A stretch of 64,000 nt of DNA, from the NCBI GenBank assembly GCA_964578885.1, contig CAZOEO010000007.1, forward strand, positions 1-64,000. The letters run 5' to 3'. Source of the stretch: CAZRHR01 sp964578885. Its GTDB lineage: Bacteria; Bacteroidota; Bacteroidia; CAIKAF01. The notes under the pieces were generated by a model. The model was not told the origin of the DNA. It saw only the letters and a program-made list of their open reading frames with translations, and ran no database searches. Made by a program: the position numbers and the translations under genes. Shown piece by piece: positions 35,379 to 42,987 of the stretch; positions within the stretch are counted from its first letter, which is position 1, and every line of letters begins with the position of its first letter.

Positions 35379-35857
35379 ATTTTACATAGCCATCCCAAAT
35401 GTCCTGCGTGCATACCTTCATGTCGGATGGCATGCATAATGAGAGATTTTTTTTGATCGACTCCACCAAAACTTGTTCCGGTGGCGGTGGGTTCCTGCAG
35501 GGCTTCATCAGACAATCCGCGGACCCATTCCATGGCAGCATGATGCACCATGTGCAGGCTTTCTATCACTTCCTGAAGGGAAGGACAATCTTCCTTGGCG
35601 GGAGGCACAGCACCCAACCCAAACATTCTGGCCCAGGGTAACTTAATTTTCGGTCCGCCCAGTGCTTGCAGCAAAAGAAATTGCTCGCTCACTGCGAGGT
35701 GGGCCATGATCCAAAATGGGGCGTTCAAATTTTTACCTTCTACAGAAAAAACATGATGTAAGTCTACGCCGGCCTTTTCCAGTGACTGAAACGATTGCAA
35801 AGAGGCCGCGCGAGTTAAATCAAATACGTCGGCTAAAACGTTTGCTTCAATGTTCAT
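35357..35857 (-). CDS. DinB-family protein
   Basis: A 166-residue protein of the DinB/YfiT-like four-helix fold. Probable metal-ligand histidines are in WIMAHLAVSEQFLLL near residue 52 and RHEGMHAGHLGWL near the C-terminus (the HxxxHxxHL pattern typical of the group). Such proteins are metal-dependent hydrolases or thiol transferases, mostly uncharacterised. The gene overlaps the end of the O-antigen ligase gene by 11 bases, so it is at the tail of that operon; the functional connection is unclear. Confidence 0.87.
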   Translation of the reverse strand: MNIEANVLADVFDLTRAASLQSFQSLEKAGVDLHHVFSVEGKNLNAPFWIMAHLAVSEQFLLLQALGGPKIKLPWARMFGLGAVPPAKEDCPSLQEVIESLHMVHHAAMEWVRGLSDEALQEPTATGTSFGGVDQKKSLIMHAIRHEGMHAGHLGWLCKIHGLPTI

Positions 35858-37283
35858 GCGATGATTTCTTTTGATTTAGTTGTAAATCGAGGGCGGTTAA
35901 AATGGCCATGAATCCCCAAAACGGGACGGAAGCCTCGTCGGTATTAAGAAAATTGTTCAAAAATCCGTGCAGGAAATATGTAACCAAACCGAGAAGAACC
36001 GTGTAGGCCATCCATTTTTCCGAAGGTTGGATGAGGGGATGATGTACCACACGGACACCAATAATAAGCGCCACAATACCTAAGCTAATGAAGGAAAGCG
36101 TGCCAGGCAAGCCTTGTTCGGCCAATGGGCCCAGATATTCGCTGTGGGCGTTTCCACCATCGCCGAAATTGGTAGAAATAATGGTTAACTCATAGGATCT
36201 TTGATACGGCGCGTAACAAAACTGATACGTTCCTGGGCCAAAGCCTGTGACCGGACGTTCTTTGAACATTCTCAGGGCCGCACTCCACCGCAACAAACGT
36301 TCAGTGTTAGAAGCATCGGAGCGAATATTGGTAGCCGATTTGAAATGTTCAACAAATTCGCCGGAAGACACATCTTTGGTTTTTTCCAATTCCATGATAA
36401 TTTCCGTTTGGAACAGAAACAACAGTCCCACCAAGCTGGCCGCACTTCCCACCACCACATACCAGCGGATACGCAACCAAATCAGAACAAAAACGCCAAA
36501 AGCACCAATGATGCTGAGCCATGCGGCACGCGAAATAGACATGAGCAATCCCACGGCCATGATGGCCAAAATGACAAACATGCACATCCGAATAAACGGA
36601 GAAGTCCGGTAAGCCCAAACTGCAGTTAAAATGAAAGGAAAAAACATGGCAAGCATGGCGCCGTAATGGGTATGATCCTGAAAAAATGGATCCATCACCC
36701 AATGCGCAGGCTGTTTCTCAAACTGGTATCCGGCATGTCGAATGAGTGTATACACCACCACCCCACTCAATGGCAGCAGGTACATCCACAAAAAACGATG
36801 AATATTCACATTCTTCCTAAAGACAAAAATGCCAAGAAAAAAGATGGAAGAGGTAAACCAAATTCGGGTCGCCAGAAATTTCAGGGAGACTTCCGGAATT
36901 TCGCTAAAAAAGGTAGAAACAGCCATCCAGCCCACATGGAGCAAAGTAACCCAGACCATAGGATGCCGCCAATAACCTTTTCCATCCACTTTTTCCACTA
37001 GCAGTTTAAGCCAAAACATAAAAGTGAGGGCCAGCAACATCGGCTCACAGGGCAGACTTAACCCCAGGTTCATTCCGCCTACATCCAATTCAATAGAAAG
37101 CGGTGCAGCAAAAGTGGCGACCAGAAAAAACTTATCGATGGAAAAAAACAACCATACGGCCACCAACAGAACAAAAGGCAGCAATAGATACCAGTACCAT
37201 TCCAGGTAAATAAACCAAACCTGCAGGACAAGTAAGGCTGCTGCAAAACTATATAACGTTCTTACGGGGAAAGTGGCGTTCAC
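35847..37283 (-). CDS. O-antigen ligase/polymerase family membrane protein
   Basis: A 478-residue inner-membrane protein with about 11-12 hydrophobic helices and the Wzy_C/WaaL signature loop: RPVTGFGPGTYQF, then GGNAHSEYLGPLAEQGLPG. Such proteins polymerise surface polysaccharide repeats or ligate them to lipid A-core. The gene overlaps the Wzz-like gene by 4 bases (ATGA), so the chain-length regulator and this enzyme are coupled. No glycosyltransferase genes accompany them here, so the polysaccharide type is unknown. Confidence 0.9.
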   Translation of the reverse strand: MNATFPVRTLYSFAAALLVLQVWFIYLEWYWYLLLPFVLLVAVWLFFSIDKFFLVATFAAPLSIELDVGGMNLGLSLPCEPMLLALTFMFWLKLLVEKVDGKGYWRHPMVWVTLLHVGWMAVSTFFSEIPEVSLKFLATRIWFTSSIFFLGIFVFRKNVNIHRFLWMYLLPLSGVVVYTLIRHAGYQFEKQPAHWVMDPFFQDHTHYGAMLAMFFPFILTAVWAYRTSPFIRMCMFVILAIMAVGLLMSISRAAWLSIIGAFGVFVLIWLRIRWYVVVGSAASLVGLLFLFQTEIIMELEKTKDVSSGEFVEHFKSATNIRSDASNTERLLRWSAALRMFKERPVTGFGPGTYQFCYAPYQRSYELTIISTNFGDGGNAHSEYLGPLAEQGLPGTLSFISLGIVALIIGVRVVHHPLIQPSEKWMAYTVLLGLVTYFLHGFLNNFLNTDEASVPFWGFMAILTALDLQLNQKKSSHEH

Positions 37284-38302
37284 TCCCTGGCCTTTTGATA
37301 TACTTTATATTGCTCCCATCCCACGAGGAAAAAGAGAGACAGAATAAAAGAAAACAAGGTAGAGGCCAGTACAATCAAAGACCTCTTCGGTGAAGTTTTA
37401 TCATCTGCAGCATAAGCGTAATCCACCACCATTTTCTGGTTGATGTTGTTGTCCGCATCCGCCTTAATTTCTTTGTACTTGCGTTCCAGTAAAACCAGTT
37501 GTTCCGTTTGCAGTTTCAGTGCTTCGTTCAGTCCAACGTAAGCAGAACCATACTTGGACAAGATGGCCAATTTTGCCTCCAACGCCTGGATGGCCCTTTG
37601 GTCGCTGCGTGCCAAAGCCGCTGCATATTCTTTGTTCAGCACTTCAGATTGCGAGGTATAATCGTTGATGCCCAAACTACGAATCACGTCCAGTGAATCG
37701 GAAATTTCCGCCACGCGGTCGCGCAAAGAAAAATATTCATCCTGAACTACACGAAGTCCTTCGGCCGAACGCTCTCTTTGAATTCTATTTTTTACCGTAT
37801 CCAACCTGGCTGCAATTTCATTGGCCATGGCTGCGGCTGTATCCGGATTGGTGTGTAAGACAGAAATTTCTACTGCATTAAATTCATTTCTGCGAAAAGA
37901 CACGTGACGATTGTATTTCTTGGTCATTTTCGTACGGGCCTTTGGCGCGGCAGGATCGATGTCGTAGGCCTCCCAAAGGTTAAATTTAGAAATAATATAC
38001 TCCCTGATTTCACTGGATTGCAGGAGTTGAATGGCGCGCTCGGCCTCTTCTTCTTCTCCATACGCGCCAAAATCTTTGGTATTTCCCGGGTTGGAACTCA
38101 TTAGACGGCTCACCGATTGGGTAACCGCCGGATAAAAAATATGTACGCTCTGATATTTATTGGGAAGCAATAAAGTCACACCAGCCGTTACGACCGCTGT
38201 CACCAGATTGATGATTAGCAAATGCTTTCTCCATCTCATTAGAAAAGACCAGACATTCAGACTTTTAAAGCTAAATTCTCCGGGATTTGTTGGTGCATCC
38301 AT
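37280..38302 (-). CDS. Wzz-like chain-length determinant protein
   Basis: A 340-residue polysaccharide co-polymerase-type protein. The N-terminal membrane helix is HLLIINLVTAVVTAGVTLLL followed by PNKYQS, as is typical. A long periplasmic helical region (SSEIREYIISKFNLWEAYDI through LERKYKEIKADADNNINQ) is followed by a second helix, LIVLASTLFSFILSLFFLVG, preceded by the conserved Pro of SPKRS. It lacks a fused tyrosine-kinase domain. It is first in the operon with the O-antigen ligase. A -7 element ends 5 bases before its ATG. Confidence 0.9.
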   Translation of the reverse strand: MDAPTNPGEFSFKSLNVWSFLMRWRKHLLIINLVTAVVTAGVTLLLPNKYQSVHIFYPAVTQSVSRLMSSNPGNTKDFGAYGEEEEAERAIQLLQSSEIREYIISKFNLWEAYDIDPAAPKARTKMTKKYNRHVSFRRNEFNAVEISVLHTNPDTAAAMANEIAARLDTVKNRIQRERSAEGLRVVQDEYFSLRDRVAEISDSLDVIRSLGINDYTSQSEVLNKEYAAALARSDQRAIQALEAKLAILSKYGSAYVGLNEALKLQTEQLVLLERKYKEIKADADNNINQKMVVDYAYAADDKTSPKRSLIVLASTLFSFILSLFFLVGWEQYKVYQKARE

Positions 38303-38307
38303 GTTTG

Positions 38308-38315
38308 CAAAGGTA
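38308..38315 (-). promoter_or_regulatory. -7 promoter element, near-leaderless, Wzz-like gene
   Basis: On the minus strand TACCTTTG matches the consensus exactly and is separated from the ATG by five bases (CAAAC). Confidence 0.6.
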
Positions 38316-38339
38316 AAAGAACTCTCCGAAGGTTGGCAA

Positions 38340-39287
38340 CTAAGGATTCACAGTGTTCAAATGAGCCAATATTTTATCGGCCAGTACAGATGCAATACCC
38401 GTCAGGGAAGCACTGGTAATCCCGGCGGTATGCGGAGTAAGAAGCACCTGGGGAAAAGCAGAAAGTGCAGAAAGCATTTCCTGGTGACCGGTTTCATCGA
38501 TTTGAAAACGGCTATTTTCCAACTCCAGGACATCTAAGCCTGCTCCGAGAATTTTCCCTTCTTTTAATCCGTTGATCAGCGCCGGCATTTCCACCAAAGC
38601 TCCTCTGGCGGTATTCAACAAATAAAAAGGATGTGTCATGTTTTGGATAAAATCATCGTTCAGCCAGCCTTTGGTTTCCGGAGTGAGCGGTAGGTGAAAA
38701 CTAATCACCGTGGCTTTGGCCATGAGTTCTTCTAAAGAGACGCGTTCGGCGGGATCGTCGTGGTGAACGGGCCGATATTTGTCGTAAGCCAAACATGGCA
38801 CTTTAAATCCCTGCAAGCGTTCGGCAAACGCGGTTCCCATATGTCCAAGGCCAATAATGCCAACCGTTTGAGTGCGTAAATCGCCTCCTGTGTATTTGAT
38901 TCGATCCCAAATACCTTGAGCAATGGCCGCTTTGGCAGGTACCAGGTTTTTCAATAAACCGAGTAAAAGGGCCATGGAATGTTCACCCACCGCATCTCTG
39001 TTTCCTTCGGGTGAATTAAAACAAGCCACCCCAAAAGTCCGTGCAGCTTCTCTATCAATATTTTCCATTCCGGCGCCGGCACGACCTATGATTTGCAAAT
39101 CCGGACAAGCGGCCAGGAAAGAAGCCGTTACCTCTACCCTACTGCGTAAAATTAAACCTTGAAAACCTTGTAGCCTGGCCAGGCATTCCGCCGTGTCTTT
39201 CGGAAAAAATACTTCGACTTCATGCCCGGCGGCTTGTAATTTCCGGTCAATGACCGCGTCCATTGGATCGATGCGCAAAAACCTCAT
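38340..39287 (-). CDS. D-2-hydroxyacid dehydrogenase (phosphoglycerate dehydrogenase-like)
   Basis: A 315-residue NAD-dependent D-isomer-specific 2-hydroxyacid dehydrogenase. The Rossmann loop is VGIIGLGHMGTAFAERL. The catalytic Arg is in LLNTARGALVEM, the Glu in GAGLDVLELENS, and the His in VLLTPHTAGIT. It resembles the short form of SerA without a regulatory ACT domain; the exact substrate is not certain. It overlaps the allantoinase-like gene as ATGA, so the two are co-translated. Confidence 0.88.
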   Translation of the reverse strand: MRFLRIDPMDAVIDRKLQAAGHEVEVFFPKDTAECLARLQGFQGLILRSRVEVTASFLAACPDLQIIGRAGAGMENIDREAARTFGVACFNSPEGNRDAVGEHSMALLLGLLKNLVPAKAAIAQGIWDRIKYTGGDLRTQTVGIIGLGHMGTAFAERLQGFKVPCLAYDKYRPVHHDDPAERVSLEELMAKATVISFHLPLTPETKGWLNDDFIQNMTHPFYLLNTARGALVEMPALINGLKEGKILGAGLDVLELENSRFQIDETGHQEMLSALSAFPQVLLTPHTAGITSASLTGIASVLADKILAHLNTVNP

Positions 39288-40603
39288 GCTTTGCTTAAAT
39301 TGGGGAAACCGGGCTTAACCTGGTTCCACACTTTATACACTTTGCCATACCACTTTCTATGCGTATAAGGACTTAGTTTATGTCGGTGCAACACATCGGC
39401 TTCCGTAAAGAAAACTTCTTCTTCCGGATTCCAGGCCACCAAATCGGCTTGAAATCCCGGTGCAATTTTTCCCAAACGCTGTTCCGAACGGAGAAAGGTA
39501 GCAGGCCCCTCGCAGCCCCATTTTAATAAATGAGTCATTGGAATGTTTCTTTGTTTCATTCCTGTCCACAGCGCCGGCAAGGCGAATTGTAGACCGGCGA
39601 TGCCACCCCAGGCATCTTTGAAACTTCCTGTATCCAGGGCTTTCATTTCCGGCGGAGCAGGTGAATGATCTGTGGCCACAAAATCAATATCGCCAGCCAA
39701 TAAGGCGTCCCACAGCTGCTCATTGTTCGCTTTTTCCCGAATAGGTGGTGCGCATTTAAACGCCGTTTGCCCATCTGCAATTTCCTCCGCATGAAAAACA
39801 AGATAATGCTGGGCGGTTTCTACCGTAAGCGGCAAACCCTCTGCCCTGGCGGCACGAATCATCGGCAATGCCGTAGCAGAAGACAAATGCACCACATGCA
39901 CCCAGCTTTGGGTTTCCCGACATAAAACAATGAGCTGAGCAATGGCTTCATCTTCCCAGGCATGTGGACGGCTAGCCAAATACGCCTGATAAGAGGTGGG
40001 ATTTTGAGGCAGCAAATGATCGTTCGGATGTGGAAAGTCCAATTCAGCATGCACCAGCAAGGGCCGTTTAAACGGTTTCAGCACCTGGAGTGCATGTCGC
40101 AATTCCTTTTGGCCGGAAGCCGGAAAATCCTCAATCCCGGAATAAGTCATAAAGGCCTTTAAACCGGGAACGCCCGCCTGAAGCATGGGCTCCAATTCAT
40201 GTTCGTTTCCAGGTACCACGCCGCCATAAAACAAGGTCGTCACAGCCAGTTTTTGCCGAGACGCATTCACTTTTTCCTTTAATGCGGCTACACTGGTGGT
40301 GACAGGAGATGCATTCAATGGCATTTCTACCAATGTTGTGATACCACCGGCTCTGGCGGCCGCTGTAGCTGTTTCAAATCCTTCCCAATGCGTACGACCA
40401 GGTTCATTGATATGAACGTGAGGATCGATTAAACCGGGCATCACAAGTAAATCTCCCACATCTTCTATTGGAAGACCCAAATCGCCGCCTCCATGTGGGT
40501 GGATTTCTGCGATAACACCACCGATGATGGTGAGGCAACCCGGACGAATCCCGTCCGGAAAAAAAATGCGTTGAGACTGTATGGAAAAAGCCGTGGTATT
40601 CAT
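39284..40603 (-). CDS. allB: Allantoinase/dihydroorotase-like amidohydrolase
   Basis: A 439-residue cyclic amidohydrolase. The metal-binding entry motif is MPGLIDPHVHINEPGRTHWE, whose Glu-Pro-Gly-Arg-Thr-x-Trp-Glu is typical of allantoinase. The carbamylated-Lys region is GLKAFMTYSG; metal His residues are in LLVHAEL and VVHLSSA; the catalytic Asp is in VATDHSPAPPEMK. Allantoinase hydrolyses allantoin to allantoate, but relatives act on dihydroorotate or hydantoins and no other ureide gene is nearby. It is first in the operon with the dehydrogenase and has a consensus -7 box with a dyad at the expected transcription start. Confidence 0.82.
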   Translation of the reverse strand: MNTTAFSIQSQRIFFPDGIRPGCLTIIGGVIAEIHPHGGGDLGLPIEDVGDLLVMPGLIDPHVHINEPGRTHWEGFETATAAARAGGITTLVEMPLNASPVTTSVAALKEKVNASRQKLAVTTLFYGGVVPGNEHELEPMLQAGVPGLKAFMTYSGIEDFPASGQKELRHALQVLKPFKRPLLVHAELDFPHPNDHLLPQNPTSYQAYLASRPHAWEDEAIAQLIVLCRETQSWVHVVHLSSATALPMIRAARAEGLPLTVETAQHYLVFHAEEIADGQTAFKCAPPIREKANNEQLWDALLAGDIDFVATDHSPAPPEMKALDTGSFKDAWGGIAGLQFALPALWTGMKQRNIPMTHLLKWGCEGPATFLRSEQRLGKIAPGFQADLVAWNPEEEVFFTEADVLHRHKLSPYTHRKWYGKVYKVWNQVKPGFPNLSKA

Positions 40604-40614
40604 GTCACAAAAAT

Positions 40615-40627
40615 GAGAAATATTCTC
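40615..40627 (-). promoter_or_regulatory. Possible operator dyad at the allB transcription start
   Basis: GAGAA and TTCTC flank a three-base centre immediately downstream of the -7 box of allB, so the dyad would straddle the start of transcription. The half-sites are only 5 bases, so chance cannot be excluded. Confidence 0.3.
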
Positions 40628-40628
40628 T

Positions 40629-40636
40629 CAAACTTA
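40629..40636 (-). promoter_or_regulatory. -7 promoter element of allB
   Basis: On the minus strand TAAGTTTG is an exact TAnnTTTG match 25 bases before the ATG at 40603. Confidence 0.55.
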
Positions 40637-40700
40637 AGGTCGTATCGGATCTAACGGACGCAATTTTGGGATTTCAAGGTAGGGATTGTATTTTCGGTGC

Positions 40701-41885
40701 ATGCGCAGTTGGACTCTCATTTGGCCCGAAGAAGTTCGTAAGTGGCTGAAAGAAATTTTGCCACCGCGGAAACGTGTCCGCCTGCCGTTGGCAGATTTGC
40801 ACGGAAAAACACTGGCGCATGGCGTGTCGGCCGAAAAAACGCATCCATCCTTTCGGCAATCTTCGGTGGACGGCTATGCATTAGGCAGTGTGCAGGATGC
40901 ACCTTATGTCCTGGTGGGAGAAAGCCGGGCGGGCGCTCCTTTTTCAGGATCCCTCGGCGAAGCAGAAGCCATTCGCATTTTTACCGGCGCAGCGGTTCCT
41001 GATTCAGCCTTTGCCATAGTGATGCAGGAACATACCCAGGCATCGGAGCACCAAATATTCCTGACAAAACCTCCCTTAGAAGGTGCTTTTATCCGGGAAA
41101 AAGGCGAACAATACGAAACCGGAAGCCCCATTTTTCCCGAAGGGCATACCATCACGCCAGAAAACTTCGGCCTTCTGCACGGACTTGGTGTAGCCAGTGC
41201 GGAGGTTTTTGAAACGCCAAAAATTCATCTGCTTATCACCGGACACGAAGTGATGCCTTTTCCCCAACCCTTGGCCGAAGGACAAATTTGGGATGAGAAC
41301 GGACCAGCTTTGCAGGCATTTTGTGCGCAACATCATCTTCCATTTCACCTCAGTTATGTGGGAGATGAATTGGAAGAAATGACCCAAAAAATAAAAGAAG
41401 GTTGCAAGGCGAATCTGATCATTGTTACAGGTGGCGTGTCTGTAGGAGATTACGATTTGGTGCCGGAAGCACTGGAAAAAGCGGGTGTAGAAAAATGCTT
41501 TCACGGCGTGCGACAAAAACCCGGAAAGCCCCTTTGGGTCGGAAAAAAAGACCAAACATTGGTGTTTGCACTTCCAGGCAATCCGGCGGCGGTCATGTGC
41601 ATCTGGCATTTGTACCTTCTTCCTTTGATCAATTATTTGAAAGGAAAACCGCTTTGTTTTCCGGAAGATCAGGCTCATTTTTTTTCTCTTGGAGCAGAAA
41701 TGGCCGGTGAAATGGGTCGCGTCACTTATGCCAGGGCGACCTTGATGAACCAAGAAATTTTTCCTGCTTCACTTCAGGCCTCCTACATGCTTGGGGGTTT
41801 CAGCCATGCGAATGGACTGGCGGTCATTCCCGCCGGAAAAAACAAATGGTCGAAAGGAGAACGAGTGGCTTTTATTCCATTTTAA
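40701..41885 (+). CDS. moeA: Molybdopterin molybdotransferase MoeA
   Basis: A 394-residue MoeA that inserts molybdate into adenylylated molybdopterin. Landmarks: FRQSSVDGYALG near residue 56, RIFTGAAVPDSAFAIVMQE, ITGHEVMPF, the MPT-binding VTGGVSVGDYDLVPEAL, and PGKPLWVG followed by ALPGNPAAVM. I start at ATG 40701; the frame opens at a TTG at 40686. The sequence TATTTTCG ends 4 bases before this ATG, one mismatch from the leaderless pattern of other genes. It opens a three-gene molybdenum cofactor operon with moaD and moeB. Confidence 0.94.
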   Translation: MRSWTLIWPEEVRKWLKEILPPRKRVRLPLADLHGKTLAHGVSAEKTHPSFRQSSVDGYALGSVQDAPYVLVGESRAGAPFSGSLGEAEAIRIFTGAAVPDSAFAIVMQEHTQASEHQIFLTKPPLEGAFIREKGEQYETGSPIFPEGHTITPENFGLLHGLGVASAEVFETPKIHLLITGHEVMPFPQPLAEGQIWDENGPALQAFCAQHHLPFHLSYVGDELEEMTQKIKEGCKANLIIVTGGVSVGDYDLVPEALEKAGVEKCFHGVRQKPGKPLWVGKKDQTLVFALPGNPAAVMCIWHLYLLPLINYLKGKPLCFPEDQAHFFSLGAEMAGEMGRVTYARATLMNQEIFPASLQASYMLGGFSHANGLAVIPAGKNKWSKGERVAFIPF

Positions 41886-41894
41886 TTTTCAAAC

Positions 41895-42137
41895 ATGCAG
41901 CATACACCTTCCATTAAAATCACTCTTTTGGGTCCGCTCACCGAGGTCACTTCCCAATCTGTCGTAGATTTACATGGAGATACGGTTGAGGAATTACGGG
42001 AAGATTTTTTGCGCCGATGGCCGGACGCAATGCGTTATCAATGGAAAATAGCCGTTAACCAATCCTGGGCCATCGCCGGACAAAAAGTGTCGCCGGAAGA
42101 TCAAATTGCCTTTTTACCACCTTTTTCCGGAGGATAA
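41895..42137 (+). CDS. moaD: MoaD molybdopterin synthase small subunit
   Basis: An 80-residue ubiquitin-fold protein. It ends in the required Gly-Gly (FLPPFSGG), which is adenylylated by MoeB and then charged with sulfur to feed molybdopterin synthase. The preceding DQIAFLPP is the usual C-terminal strand. It starts 9 bases after moeA and its stop codon directly abuts the moeB ATG, so the three are tightly coupled. moaE, moaA and moaC are not in the window. Confidence 0.9.
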   Translation: MQHTPSIKITLLGPLTEVTSQSVVDLHGDTVEELREDFLRRWPDAMRYQWKIAVNQSWAIAGQKVSPEDQIAFLPPFSGG

Positions 42138-42836
42138 ATGAAGCATTCACCACGTTACGACCGATTAATTTCGCACCCGGATATCGGGGAAACGGGCATG
42201 GAAAAGCTTCGAAAATGCACAGTGGCCCTGGTGGGTGCAGGCGGATTAGGAACAGCAGCAGCCATCCAACTTGCTATGGCCGGCATTGGTAAAATGACGC
42301 TCATCGACGATGACAAGGTGCAGGCCAGTAATTTAAACCGGCAACTGCTTTTTGAGCCCAAAGACATTGGAGCCGCCAAAGCCATTCAAGCGGCACAGAA
42401 AATCTGCCAACTCAATCCGGACGTTTCATGCACCGGACTCACCCAAAGATTAACCCGCGCCAATGCGGTAGAACTTTTACAGGGGCATGATATCTTGTTG
42501 GATTGCACAGATAGTCCAACCGCCAGATATTATATTTCGGAAGCAGCCACCCAAATGACAGTCCCATGGATTTTTGCCGGGGTGTATGGCGATCAGGGCA
42601 TGATGGCCACGTTTCTTCCATCTCAATCACCACGTTTCGAAGAACTTTTTCCGCCAGAGCAGCCTTGGTTTCCACAGGATTGCGCCAATAGCGGCGTGTT
42701 GGGCATGACGACCACTCTTATGGGTACCATGCAAGCCAGAGAGGTCATGACTTTATGCCTGCAACCTGAAAAAATTGTGTCGGGAAAACTTTGGATGGCC
42801 GACTGGAATCTCAAACATCTGACGGGCATCAAATAA
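42138..42836 (+). CDS. moeB: MoeB/ThiF-type adenylyltransferase, zinc cysteines missing
   Basis: A 232-residue E1-like enzyme that activates the MoaD C-terminus. It has the nucleotide loop LVGAGGLGTAAAIQLA, the Asp of LIDDD with KVQASNLNRQLLF, and DCTDSPTARY. The segment where MoeB/ThiF carry the first zinc Cys pair reads PRFEELFPPE with no cysteine, and there is no second CxxC before the end, so the structural zinc site appears lost. The thiol-bearing region DCANSGVLG is kept. There is no rhodanese domain. Position behind moaD supports the assignment to MoaD rather than ThiS. Confidence 0.88.
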   Translation: MKHSPRYDRLISHPDIGETGMEKLRKCTVALVGAGGLGTAAAIQLAMAGIGKMTLIDDDKVQASNLNRQLLFEPKDIGAAKAIQAAQKICQLNPDVSCTGLTQRLTRANAVELLQGHDILLDCTDSPTARYYISEAATQMTVPWIFAGVYGDQGMMATFLPSQSPRFEELFPPEQPWFPQDCANSGVLGMTTTLMGTMQAREVMTLCLQPEKIVSGKLWMADWNLKHLTGIK

Positions 42837-42838
42837 AA

Positions 42839-42860
42839 AAAGCAGTCCGGGACTGCTTTC
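42839..42860 (+). terminator. Intrinsic terminator of the moeA-moaD-moeB operon
   Basis: AAAGCAGTC and GACTGCTTT pair over a three-base loop directly after the moeB stop codon. The downstream T-tract is short and interrupted (TTTCTTATT). Confidence 0.72.
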
Positions 42861-42987
42861 TTATTAGGTTTAGGTTAGGCTTAAAGCCTTATCCAAATGT
42901 AATAAATAATCATTATAAATCAATAGCAATATTCCTGTCTGTTTTTTTATAAAAGGTAGCGTTATATTTATAGCATATTGTTTTAAA

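Noticed and set aside
41076..41753. Minus-strand open frame of 225 codons opposite moeA
   Set aside because: moeA is complete and conserved on the plus strand; the antisense product resembles nothing.
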